From Variovorax paradoxus (GTDB lineage: Bacteria > Pseudomonadota > Gammaproteobacteria > Burkholderiales > Burkholderiaceae_C): DNA of 64,000 nt. The notes below the pieces were generated by a model. That model saw only the letters and a program-made list of their open reading frames with translations. It was not told the origin of the DNA and made no database searches. Below are positions 26,112 to 33,990 of this stretch, piece after piece (position 1 is the first letter of the stretch; each line of letters starts with the position of its first letter). Made by a program: the position numbers and the translations under genes. The DNA lies in the NCBI RefSeq assembly GCF_024734665.1, contig NZ_CP102931.1, positions 3,842,001 through 3,906,000 of the forward strand, in the 5' to 3' direction.

Positions 26112-26396
26112 GTGAAAATTTCCAGATCCGTGGTCAGGTTGTGGGCGCCCTTTGCCTGCGCCTCCCTGCTCACGTTCGTGGCATACAAGACTCTTTGGGC
26201 CACTCAGTGGTATTGGGTTTTCCTGTCCCTGCTCGGACTCCTGAGCTGCGGTCTTTCCGCCTTGGTTCTCCGGAAAACCGGCTTGAAGTACCGGCCAATT
26301 TTGGGAGTGGCCGTTGGCCTTCTGCTTGGTCAATGGTGGCTGGTACAGATGCTGATCCTGGGTCTGTTTTTTCGCGTCGGTGGGTTTGCTCCGTAG
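26112..26396 (+). CDS. Small membrane protein of unknown function
   Basis: A 94-residue protein with three hydrophobic segments (FACASLLTFVAYKTL, VFLSLLGLLSCGLSALVL, LGVAVGLLLGQWWLVQMLIL). It starts at GTG 26112 with GGAAG 7 bp upstream. It lies 58 bp after the Sel1 gene on the same strand and has the same lower GC. No family is recognised; it may be another member of the Rhs downstream set. Confidence 0.65.
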   Translation: MKISRSVVRLWAPFACASLLTFVAYKTLWATQWYWVFLSLLGLLSCGLSALVLRKTGLKYRPILGVAVGLLLGQWWLVQMLILGLFFRVGGFAP

Positions 26397-26666
26397 CCCA
26401 TCCTGAACTGCTTCGTGCCTGTCCCCGGAGCTTGGTAACCCTTTACAGCGCAATCAACACTCTCGTAGCGTCCGCAGCCGTTCCTGAAAACGGAAACCGA
26501 CAGATGGCGGGCAATCATCAAGAACAACAACATTACTTCTGACTAGATGCGCCCCCCCGCCTCGGCCTTGAGTACTGGTCAACCGGCGCCTCTCATCCCA
26601 TCTCCAAATTTCGGCCCAAGTGGTGGCATAGGCTGAGCCTCCGTTGTTCAAAGGAGCTCAACCAAC

Positions 26667-27008
26667 ATGCGATACATCACCCGAAAACTCACCGCAGCCT
26701 CCATGGCCGCCATCGTTGCCGCATCCACTCTCAGCGGCTGCGTAGTCGCGCCGACGCCCGTTGCCACCAATGTGATCCTGGCGCCAGGCGCACCACTGCC
26801 GCCCGGGTATCAAGGCGAGGTGTATGTCGTGAGCGACTGGCAGTCCAGAGGTCTCTATGCGCCTCCACAGGGCTATGCCTGGCGCTATGTCGACGGGCAG
26901 TATGTTCTCGTGGCCGTAGCCACCGGAATCATCGCTGCGACTTTCCTGGCTGCATTTTTTGGGCACGGCGGCCATGGCGGGCCCGGGCCAGGTTTTGGTC
27001 CTCGCTGA
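26667..27008 (+). CDS. Small lipoprotein with RcnB-like domain
   Basis: A 113-residue protein with a lipoprotein signal, lipobox LSGC near residue 27. The mature part (YVVSDWQSRGLYAPPQGYAWRYVDGQYVLVAVATG, about residues 53-87) matches the pattern of RcnB-type periplasmic proteins, where the domain reads DWRRYGLYPPPYGYRWV. A hydrophobic segment and a Gly/His-rich tail (GHGGHGGPGPG) follow. The tail could bind metal, as in the nickel/cobalt-related RcnB, but this is inferred. Single gene with AAAGGAG upstream of the ATG. Confidence 0.78.
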   Translation: MRYITRKLTAASMAAIVAASTLSGCVVAPTPVATNVILAPGAPLPPGYQGEVYVVSDWQSRGLYAPPQGYAWRYVDGQYVLVAVATGIIAATFLAAFFGHGGHGGPGPGFGPR

Positions 27009-27127
27009 AACAGCACATCTGTTGAATTGCAGGACGGTGAACTTGCTGGACGCACTCCGGGCTTTATGGGCGGCAATGGTCGCCATCGGTCAATTCTTCA
27101 ACTGGCTCCTGAGCCTTTTGGCGTGAC

Positions 27128-27739
27128 TCAATCTCCTCCACGCTCCTGCGGCTCGCCCAGCGACAGCATCAGCCGGTTGGCCCAGTTGAAGAACGCCGCG
27201 CCGTGGATGACGTCGGCAATCGCAAGGTCATCCAGGCCTTGCGCACGCAGCTGCTCGATGTGCTCCGCGCCGAACGCAGAAGGCGTGGCCGACAAGGCGA
27301 CCGAGGCCGCCACGATCGCATTCCAGCGTTCGCCCAGGTCGGCCTTCACGCCCTCGTCCAGCAGGCGCTGCACATCGTCCGTGCGCTGCGAGAAATGCGA
27401 GGCGAAGCGCGCATGCACCGAGGCGCAGTAGATGCAGCCGTTGTAGCGCGAGGCTGCGGCGGCTGAGAGTTCGCGCTCGGCGCGCGGCAGGCCGGCTTCG
27501 GGGTTGTAGAAGATGTCCTTGTCGGTGCGCGTGCGTGCGCCCAATATGTCCGGGTCGCGCGCCAGCAGGCGGAAGTACGGCGACTTGGCACGCGACGCGT
27601 CCACCAGCCCGGCGAAATGCCGCTCGGTCAGTTCGGCCTCCGGCAGCGGTTCGAGCCAGGGCAACCATTCGAGCTGTGCCTGCGTGAAGGCATTCGGGTG
27701 CGTGTTGTGGGGATGGCTCAGGGCCGATTCGGCAGTCAT
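27128..27739 (-). CDS. Alkylhydroperoxidase domain protein (CMD family, Avi_7169-like)
   Basis: A 203-residue AhpD-like protein. The active-site motif is CIYCASVHARFA with a CxxC pair and a following His, as in AhpD peroxidases. The start at 27739 was taken because homology begins at MTAESAL. It is third of a minus-strand set, 13 bp after a CMD-domain gene and downstream of a luciferase-like monooxygenase. This three-gene association (monooxygenase, CMD protein, peroxidase-domain protein) recurs in proteobacteria. It may remove peroxide made by the flavin enzyme. Confidence 0.85.
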   Translation of the reverse strand: MTAESALSHPHNTHPNAFTQAQLEWLPWLEPLPEAELTERHFAGLVDASRAKSPYFRLLARDPDILGARTRTDKDIFYNPEAGLPRAERELSAAAASRYNGCIYCASVHARFASHFSQRTDDVQRLLDEGVKADLGERWNAIVAASVALSATPSAFGAEHIEQLRAQGLDDLAIADVIHGAAFFNWANRLMLSLGEPQERGGD

Positions 27740-27752
27740 GGTGTTCCTCGGG

Positions 27753-28397
27753 TCAGTCGACAAGGGTGACGGGACGTTGCGCCAGCGCCCGCAGGCCGGT
27801 GACGACACGGATCTGGAATGCGAGGAAGGCCACGAGCTGCGACAGGGTCACGATCTCGGTGCTCGACCACCCCGCATCGAGCAGCGACTGCAGCGCGGCC
27901 GGGCTCGCATCGCGCGGGTGAAAGACGAGCAGATGCGCATGCGCGAGGCCGGCCGAAAGCCGCTCACCAAGCGCCGGACGCTGCGCGGCGCCCACCGCAT
28001 ACGAAGGGCCAGAGGCATCCTCGGCGCTGAGCGGGCCCGCGGGATAGCGCCCGTACGGTCCTTTCGCAGAACCCCGTTTCGTTTCGATGGCGATGGCCTC
28101 CGCCAACCCGGCACGAAACCCCTGCCCCGCCAGCGCATCGGCATAGAAGCGCGCCACGTCGGTCTGCCCGTGCAATCCGGCGACGAAGGCAGCAACGGCA
28201 AACCGGTCCGCGATCTCGAAATTTCCGAACACAGGCGGCGTCGGCGCGAACAGCGAGAGATAACTCTGCTGCGCATGGGTCCGTGCCTGCTCGCGCTGTG
28301 CGCGGATGTGGTCGAGGTGGCTGCCCGGCTCGATGCCGACGAGCCGGTCGATGACGTCGGGCACAGCGGACACAGAAGAAGAAACGGTGGCGTTCAT
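27753..28397 (-). CDS. CMD domain protein (Avi_7170-like) of the monooxygenase trio
   Basis: A 214-residue CMD-superfamily protein lacking the CxxC motif; in its place is the helical segment HARAQR-type region around GSHLDHIRAQREQARTHAQQSYL near residue 25, with LDAGWSSTEIVTLSQLVAFLAFQIRV near the C-terminus. The start at 28397 follows the homology. It sits between the luciferase-like gene (10 bp) and the peroxidase-domain gene (13 bp), so the three are co-transcribed. A partner role with the CxxC-bearing neighbour, such as a heteromer, is possible but unproven. Confidence 0.82.
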   Translation of the reverse strand: MNATVSSSVSAVPDVIDRLVGIEPGSHLDHIRAQREQARTHAQQSYLSLFAPTPPVFGNFEIADRFAVAAFVAGLHGQTDVARFYADALAGQGFRAGLAEAIAIETKRGSAKGPYGRYPAGPLSAEDASGPSYAVGAAQRPALGERLSAGLAHAHLLVFHPRDASPAALQSLLDAGWSSTEIVTLSQLVAFLAFQIRVVTGLRALAQRPVTLVD

Positions 28398-28407
28398 GAA
28401 ATCCAGC

Positions 28408-29484
28408 CTAGAGAAGTGCAAGGGATTGAAGGTCCGACACGCTCGCATCGCGCGCCCAGCCCAGGGCCGGCGCAACCACGGTGGCGGTCAGTTCGATGGA
28501 GCGCAGGATCGCCTCGTGCGGCGGATCGACCGAATGCACCTGACAGACCAGGTCGGTCACGCGTGCGAGCGTTCTGTCGGCGCGCAGCGAGGCGATCACG
28601 TCGTCGGGCGATCCAACGTGAACGTCGTACGCGGCGATCAATTGTTCGAGCGATGCATCAGGGCCGACGCGGTCCGCGAGGCCGACCTGTCCCGAAGCGG
28701 CAAAGCGGGCCGCCGAACGGCGCAGACCGATGTCGGCCAGACGAAGCGCTTCCTTGCGCGTCTCCGCGACAAAGACGCTGCGCGAGCCCACGATGCGCGG
28801 CGTGCTGCCGGGCGGCAATGCAGCCAGGTAGGCGTCGACGATCGGGTTCTGGATGTCGGCAAGCGACGCGTCGGGCGCGTGCTCGGGACGCGGCTGCGTG
28901 CGCGAGAGCATCAGGCCGTCGCCGGCCTCCCCCGCGCGCGTGCCACCGCTCACCGAGAACGTGGCCTGCCAGATGCGGTCCAGTAGCGGCGAGCCCGCGG
29001 GGTACAGCGTGTCGCCGCCCTGCAGCGGCTTGCCGGCCCACGCTGCGCGCACCGCGGCAAGCTGTCTCGCGAAGATGGCCGAACGGTCATTGCCATCCAA
29101 CCCGAAGGCGGCGAAAGATTCAGGCGTGCCACCCGTTCCCACGCCCACTTCGAGCCGGCCGTGCGAGAGCAGATCCAGCACGACCGCATCCTCCGCAACG
29201 CGCACGGCGTTTTCCAGCGGCAGCGTGACGATGCCCGTGCCCAGGCGAATGCGCTTCGTGCGCGAGGCCACATAGGCCAGGAAGACGAACGGCGACGGCA
29301 GTCCGCCCTCGTGCTCGTGAAAGTGATGCTGCGCCACCCAGGCCGAATCGAAGCCGAAGGCCTCGGCATGGGCGATCTGCGCGGCAGCGAGGCGATAGCG
29401 CTCGGCGGCTGTCGCGTCGTCGAGCAGGCGGCTGAAGAAGCCGAGGCGAAGCTGGCGCGGAGTATGGGAAGTAATACCGGGCAT
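28408..29484 (-). CDS. LLM-class flavin-dependent monooxygenase (KPN_01858-like)
   Basis: A 358-residue bacterial-luciferase-like enzyme. Typical stretches are LRLGFFSRLLDD at the start, DSAWVAQHHFHEHEG (residues about 46-60), RIRLGTGIVTLPLENAVRVAEDAVVLDLLS, and LEVGVGTGGTPESF. It would use FMNH2 and O2 to oxidise an unknown organic substrate, perhaps a sulfur or carbon compound. It opens the minus-strand trio with two CMD-fold genes. The reductase is not in the window. Confidence 0.88.
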   Translation of the reverse strand: MPGITSHTPRQLRLGFFSRLLDDATAAERYRLAAAQIAHAEAFGFDSAWVAQHHFHEHEGGLPSPFVFLAYVASRTKRIRLGTGIVTLPLENAVRVAEDAVVLDLLSHGRLEVGVGTGGTPESFAAFGLDGNDRSAIFARQLAAVRAAWAGKPLQGGDTLYPAGSPLLDRIWQATFSVSGGTRAGEAGDGLMLSRTQPRPEHAPDASLADIQNPIVDAYLAALPPGSTPRIVGSRSVFVAETRKEALRLADIGLRRSAARFAASGQVGLADRVGPDASLEQLIAAYDVHVGSPDDVIASLRADRTLARVTDLVCQVHSVDPPHEAILRSIELTATVVAPALGWARDASVSDLQSLALL

Positions 29485-29620
29485 CCGGAGAAGGCTGGGT
29501 TGTCGAAAGCCTTCGAGTCTTGCCCGTGATGCGGTCCGCAGGGAAATCCGGATTTCGCGCTTGTTTATGCGGTTTGCATGTATCGCCGCCAGCCTTCGCA
29601 GCGGGAGCGCGGAAAGCCGT

Positions 29621-31225
29621 TCACGCCGTCGTCGGGCGTATCTCCGCTGTGCAAACGCGATTCCGGCCTCCCATCTTGGCCGCGTACAGGGCCTTGTCGG
29701 CCGACTGAATCAGCTCCTTCGGCGGTCCGTGGGTGACCGAGGGGCTGAGCGCATCCACGCCGGCGCTCAGCGTCACGAAGCCGTCGGGGGCACCGGCGTG
29801 CACGATTGCCAGGTCGCGCACCGCGCTGCGAATTCTTTCCGCCAGCACGGCCGCGCCAGCCACATCGGTATTCGGCAGCAGCACGGCCAGTTCTTCCCCG
29901 CCGTAGCGGGCCGCGAGGTCTCCCGGGCGGCGGGATGCGAGGCCTGCGATGGTGCGGCCGATCGTCTGCAGGCACTCGTCCCCGGCCGTATGGCCGTAGA
30001 TGTCGTTGAACTGCTTGAAGCAATCGACATCGATCAATATGAGCGCCAGGGTGCTCGCGTCTCGCATGGCCCGGCTGAATTCGTTGTCGAGCGTCACGTC
30101 GAACTGCCGGCGATTCGCCAGCCCCGTAAGGCCGTCCTCCATGGCGAGGGTGTTCAAGGTCTTGTTGAGCGTCTCCAGCGCATCGCGTGCGCGCCGCAGT
30201 TCGGCCTCGGTCTTGCTGCGCAGCTCCATCTGCTTCACCAGCCGCCATCCCACGAAACCGACGATCGACGCCAGGAGAATGACGCCCCCCGTATGCCAAA
30301 GCGTTTCCCGCCACCAGGCGGCCAGGATCTCATCCTTGGAAAGGGCCGCTGCAACGAACAGCGGGTAGTTGGTGAGGCGCCGGAAGCTGTTCAGCCGCGT
30401 GATGCCGTCCTGCGCCGACAGGATTTCCGCCGTCCCGACCGGGCCCTGGGCCACGTATGCACGAAAGAGTCCGGTATCCAGCATGCTTCTGCCGACCATG
30501 TCGGTGCTGTACGGCCGGCGAGTCATCATCGTCCCGTTCTCGAGGATCAGTGCAACGGCGCCTGCCTGGCCTATGTCGAGGCTGTCGTAGAACTTCGTGA
30601 AGAAGTCGACCCTGATCGTTGCAAGCGCCACCCCGGCGAAGCTGCCGTCCGCATGATTGATGCGTCGGGAGACGGGTACGAGCAGTCTGCCGGTAGTCCG
30701 ACTCCTCACCGGCACACCGACGTGCGGTCCGCGCTCCTCGTGCTCGCGGTGAAAAAGAAAGTACTCGCGGTCCGCGTTGTTCAGGTTTTGCGGCGCTACT
30801 TGCCGGGAGTTTGCGACCCAGTTTCCATCCTTGTCGTAGATGTGGAGCCCATCTAGTTGCGGGAGTTCGGCCACCCGCATCGCGAACACCTTGCGAAGCC
30901 GTTCGATGGCCTCCGGCCCCGTGCCGTCGTGTTCGATGCGCTCGACCATGCCGACCAATGCGGTGTCAGCCTGCTTGATCGTGTCGTCCGCCTGCTGCGC
31001 CATTGCGCGAGCGAGATTCGACGTCGCAACGCTCATCTGCTGAAGCTGGACCGTTCGCGAATGCCAGCTGTTCAAGCCGTCGAGCGCCACGAGGGCGAGG
31101 CAAACCACGGCCACGAAGGCCGTCGTTCGGAAGGTGATGGATGGTCGACGAAACACGATGTGCCTTCGAAGCAGTGATGTCTGAAGCCTTGCCCGACTTT
31201 GACACAGCTGCGGCCGAATCGTCAC
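29621..31225 (-). CDS. Membrane-bound diguanylate cyclase (Cache sensor plus GGDEF)
   Basis: A 534-residue protein with membrane helices at about 34-52 and 312-332 flanking a periplasmic dCache-like sensor. The GGDEF domain covers about 365-530. Its active site is RYGGEEL (440-446) and an intact inhibitory site RPGD at 433-436 precedes it, so the enzyme should be active and subject to product inhibition. It makes cyclic-di-GMP in answer to an external small molecule. There is no EAL domain. It stands alone, with the small unknown SOS-box gene upstream. Confidence 0.92.
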   Translation of the reverse strand: MTIRPQLCQSRARLQTSLLRRHIVFRRPSITFRTTAFVAVVCLALVALDGLNSWHSRTVQLQQMSVATSNLARAMAQQADDTIKQADTALVGMVERIEHDGTGPEAIERLRKVFAMRVAELPQLDGLHIYDKDGNWVANSRQVAPQNLNNADREYFLFHREHEERGPHVGVPVRSRTTGRLLVPVSRRINHADGSFAGVALATIRVDFFTKFYDSLDIGQAGAVALILENGTMMTRRPYSTDMVGRSMLDTGLFRAYVAQGPVGTAEILSAQDGITRLNSFRRLTNYPLFVAAALSKDEILAAWWRETLWHTGGVILLASIVGFVGWRLVKQMELRSKTEAELRRARDALETLNKTLNTLAMEDGLTGLANRRQFDVTLDNEFSRAMRDASTLALILIDVDCFKQFNDIYGHTAGDECLQTIGRTIAGLASRRPGDLAARYGGEELAVLLPNTDVAGAAVLAERIRSAVRDLAIVHAGAPDGFVTLSAGVDALSPSVTHGPPKELIQSADKALYAAKMGGRNRVCTAEIRPTTA

Positions 31226-31262
31226 CTTCCGCGCAACCTGCAGGCGCAGCCGTCAGCGCGGC

Positions 31263-31691
31263 TCAGACCGGCCGCACGTCGAAGAACGCCTCGTCGATGT
31301 CTCCCAGGTCGCGAAAGCCCGCGGTGCGCGCCGCGTCGTAGGCCTTGGCCCAGCGCTTGGCCATCGCGATCTCCGCCTTCGACAGATCGCTTTCGCTCGA
31401 TTCGCTCGCGTTCTGGAATGCGCGCAACGCCTCGACCACATCGACGCCCAGTTGCCGGTCGATCTCGCGCCGGAAGCGCTGCTCGGCGACCTTCACGGCA
31501 TCGGCTGCCGGGTGCGGGTAGTCGGCTAGCCGCACGGCATACGTGACACGCGCCTCGATCTCGACGTCTTCGAACTGGAACGGCTCCTCGCCGTCTTCTT
31601 GCAGCAATGGCGGCGGTGGCGCTTGCTGCGACAGTGCGATGGGCAATGCCGTTGCTGCGACCCGCGGGAAGAAAAGCTCAAACTGGTTCAT
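31263..31691 (-). CDS. Unknown 142-residue protein under a LexA box
   Basis: A protein of unrecognised family: a hydrophobic opening of moderate strength (MNQFELFFPRVAATALPIALSQQ), a proline/acid linker (PPPPLLQEDGEEPFQFEDVE), then a mostly helical, charged remainder ending FFDVRPV. No catalytic motif is visible. A near-perfect LexA box lies 52 bp upstream of its ATG, which points to induction by DNA damage. It lies 37 bp before the diguanylate cyclase gene on the same strand, so read-through could also raise that gene. The neighbours to the right are other small unknown genes. Confidence 0.75.
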   Translation of the reverse strand: MNQFELFFPRVAATALPIALSQQAPPPPLLQEDGEEPFQFEDVEIEARVTYAVRLADYPHPAADAVKVAEQRFRREIDRQLGVDVVEALRAFQNASESSESDLSKAEIAMAKRWAKAYDAARTAGFRDLGDIDEAFFDVRPV

Positions 31692-31742
31692 GGTTCATCG
31701 CCCCCAAGCGCGCACGGCGCTGACCAAGGCTTGCGGCCAAAA

Positions 31743-31762
31743 TACTGTACGAATATACAGTT
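31743..31762. promoter_or_regulatory. LexA (SOS) box upstream of the 142-residue unknown
   Basis: The site reads CTGT-ACGAATAT-ACAG within TACTG...CAGTT, matching the CTGT-N8-ACAG consensus of gamma- and beta-proteobacterial LexA with a flanking TA. It lies 52 bp upstream of the minus-strand gene starting at 31691. The gene on the other side points toward it, so only the 142-residue gene is a target. Confidence 0.8.
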
Positions 31763-31859
31763 TTTTGCCGTTGTTAACCAGTCTGCGGCTGCTTGGGCAG
31801 TCGATTCAGCGACCGTCGTGTGCTCGGTCGCACCGCCGCGGCGACCAAATGCGGGGCGA

Positions 31860-32156
31860 TCAGTCGGGCTTCGAAGGCAGATCGCCCTCTCGCAGCTTGC
31901 GGCCCACCCACATCATTCCCGTCGCGTAGTCGGCAGCGCCGACCTGGATGCCGCCCACAGTTCGCAGCGCACCTGTGCCGTCGTCGGTGGCCGGGCCGTC
32001 GCCGGTGTATTCGCCTGGCACCAGCACCCGTCCGTCCTTCAGGAAATCGGCGATGCGCAGTTCGCGCATGGCGCGGCCCCAGTGCCATTGCTTCTTGACG
32101 TCGTAGCTGCTGGTCTTCTTCGGTGGGTTGGTTTTCTTCATTTCATTCGGCTGCAT
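31860..32156 (-). CDS. Small unknown protein
   Basis: A 98-residue basic protein without a recognised family. The core (RELRIADFLKDGRVLVPGEYTGDGPATDDGTG) and the end (MMWVGRKLREGDL) look like a compact beta domain. The ATG at 32156 and the ATG at 32141 (93 residues) are both possible and neither has a clear ribosome site. It has a neighbour 29 bp upstream on the same strand. Confidence 0.55.
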   Translation of the reverse strand: MQPNEMKKTNPPKKTSSYDVKKQWHWGRAMRELRIADFLKDGRVLVPGEYTGDGPATDDGTGALRTVGGIQVGAADYATGMMWVGRKLREGDLPSKPD

Positions 32157-32185
32157 CAAACACTGCCGCCGAGCATAGCCGCGCC

Positions 32186-32455
32186 CTACTCGGCGCAAGG
32201 CCTGGCCGCGCCCCCCGGCGCCGACGGCTGAAGCTTCACCGGCTCGGTTGCTTCCCCTGCCTCCACATAGTTGAGGTCAACAGGGTGAACAATTGCCGCC
32301 GCGAACTCGCCGTCGAACTTGACCAGGACGTGTTCCCCGCTGGCGCCGGTGATGACACCGAATTTGCCGTTGAGCTCGACACGGCTTCCGCGTCGCGCGG
32401 GCACTTTGAAACGCACACGGATATAGGGCAGTCCTACCCGGAAATACTCGACCAT
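32186..32455 (-). CDS. Small unknown protein, probable KOW/SH3-like barrel
   Basis: An 89-residue protein. Residues about 18-60 (RRGSRVELNGKFGVITGASGEHVLVKFDG) have the alternating hydrophobic pattern and the Gly-V-I-T-G loop of small KOW/SH3-like barrels. The rest is a low-complexity tail. The ATG at 32455 was preferred over one at 32485 that would add a basic stretch. It is 29 bp upstream of the previous small gene. Confidence 0.6.
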   Translation of the reverse strand: MVEYFRVGLPYIRVRFKVPARRGSRVELNGKFGVITGASGEHVLVKFDGEFAAAIVHPVDLNYVEAGEATEPVKLQPSAPGGAARPCAE

Positions 32456-32676
32456 TTGATTCCCCGACTTTCTTGTGGCTCGCATCAGCGGCTGTCTTGA
32501 CAGGACACTCCCACCGGCCGCGACACCTGCGACATGCAGTCATGCACTGTCTCTGCATGGCCACGGGGATACGTGTCGGTCAGAGCCTACGCTTGCTGAC
32601 AGCCATTGGACATCCGCCAATTGGCTAACACCACCCATGTTTGTGGGTTCCGCCAATCGGTGTAGATGCGAAGCCG

Positions 32677-32946
32677 CTAGTCGAGCTCGCCGACAGCGTC
32701 GTCTTCTTCAGCGAACGCCGATTCGTCGACCTCTTCGCGCGGGCCGACGTTCAGGTCTTCCGACAGGCCGCGCAGCACGGTGTAGCCCGCCTGCAACGCC
32801 TCGGCGTAGGTATGAAATCCCTTGGCCGCCTCCATCAGCGGTTCGAACTCCATCGAGTTGTCGAAGGATTCCAGCAGTACCCAGAAATAGTCGCCCTCGT
32901 CGTGTTGATCCACTGTCAGGGCGATGGAGATAAGTTGACCAGCCAT
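32677..32946 (-). CDS. Small acidic unknown protein
   Basis: An 89-residue protein with a predicted alpha-beta start (LISIALTVDQHDEGDYFWVLLESFDN), then a helix (FEPLMEAAKGFHTYAEALQAGYTVL) and an acidic C-terminus rich in E and D. Its arrangement resembles small standalone stress or regulatory proteins of Comamonadaceae, but no family is recognised. No ribosome site marks the ATG, and the open frame continues upstream. Confidence 0.55.
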   Translation of the reverse strand: MAGQLISIALTVDQHDEGDYFWVLLESFDNSMEFEPLMEAAKGFHTYAEALQAGYTVLRGLSEDLNVGPREEVDESAFAEEDDAVGELD

Positions 32947-33040
32947 TCGCGCATGGTGGCGCGCCCAAATGACAATCCGAAGAAGCGGGTGTGAACGTTC
33001 GGCTTCTACGTTGCCTTCTCTGCTGGCAGCCCTCCTCCGG

Positions 33041-33988
33041 TCAGCCGGCGGCCTCCAGAAACTCGAAGCCCATCGTCCGTGCGTGGTAATGCAGCCCGCC
33101 GTCCTGCACGATGAGGAAGAGCGCGCCGCGCGGGCCTGCGTTGTGGTGCGAATGCGGCGCACCCGGCGGCGTGACCAGCGTGGACCACGGCGCCCACGGG
33201 CACGCCGCACCGCCCACCATCGAATGGCAACCTTCGCCCTGCACCACCAGCGTGATGGCGGCGGAATTGTGGCGGTGCGAGCGCTGGTGCGTGTTCGGCT
33301 CGAGCGTGTTGAAGCTCAATGTCAGCGTGGGCGTGAGGTTGCGTGCGGCGGCCTGCCGGTCGGACGAGAAGATCAGCGCGCGGCCCGAGGTCTCGTCGCT
33401 CGTGCCGCTCGAGAAAATCAGCGCGAACTGGCGCTCTATCTCCGCGGCCGGATAGTGCACGGCGTCGATGGTTGCCTTGGCCACGGGCGCCGGCTGCGCG
33501 CGTTCAAAAGCCAGCTGCGGCTCGTTGCCGACGGTCCACAGCAGCACACCCTCGGCGCCCGCCTCGATCCGGTAGCCCGGCGCGCCGGGCAGCAGGAACA
33601 CGTCGCCCGTGCCAAAGGTCAACCTGTCGACCGCACCCGTCAGGCTGCCGCTGCCGGAAATCACGTACCAGACCGACCCGGTGGCGCACACGTCCAGCGG
33701 CAGCAGCGCATCGCGGGCGGCAATGCGAACGTAGCGCGCGAGCATCAGCGGCGTGGTGGCCGGGAAGCCACAGCCCAGCGCCCGCGACTGGTCGCAATCG
33801 AACATGCCGTAGCGTCCTTCCGGCGGCGGCGCGAAGAGCCGCGCGGGCACCTCGGGCAGCTTCACGTTGAAGGCGTTGCCGGAATTGAAGAAGCGCGCCC
33901 TGGCCTGCGCAACGCTGGCCGGCGCGCGCGGATGCTGCATCGGCAGATCGGCCATGTCGACGATGGTGGCGATGTCAGCGGCAGTCAT
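33041..33988 (-). CDS. Bicupin protein, gentisate 1,2-dioxygenase-like
   Basis: A 315-residue two-domain cupin. The second barrel shows HQRSHRHNSAAITLVVQGEG, with the HxH metal motif, and APHSHHNAG for the last ligand. The first barrel (VWYVISGSGSLTGA, then GTGDVFLLPG) has lost most ligands. This fits the gentisate dioxygenase group, where only one barrel binds Fe(II). The ATG at 33988 is 2 bp from the stop of the preceding M20 gene. It is the last gene of the long minus-strand catabolic run, so a ring opening or C-C cleavage step is possible. Confidence 0.82.
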   Translation of the reverse strand: MTAADIATIVDMADLPMQHPRAPASVAQARARFFNSGNAFNVKLPEVPARLFAPPPEGRYGMFDCDQSRALGCGFPATTPLMLARYVRIAARDALLPLDVCATGSVWYVISGSGSLTGAVDRLTFGTGDVFLLPGAPGYRIEAGAEGVLLWTVGNEPQLAFERAQPAPVAKATIDAVHYPAAEIERQFALIFSSGTSDETSGRALIFSSDRQAAARNLTPTLTLSFNTLEPNTHQRSHRHNSAAITLVVQGEGCHSMVGGAACPWAPWSTLVTPPGAPHSHHNAGPRGALFLIVQDGGLHYHARTMGFEFLEAAG

Positions 33989-33990
33989 GC

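Noticed and set aside
32600..32660. Inverted repeat ACCCA-N6-TGGGT and the repeated CCGCCAAT near the small unknown genes
   Set aside because: Short and weak, without a T-run or a good position relative to a start; chance is a sufficient explanation.
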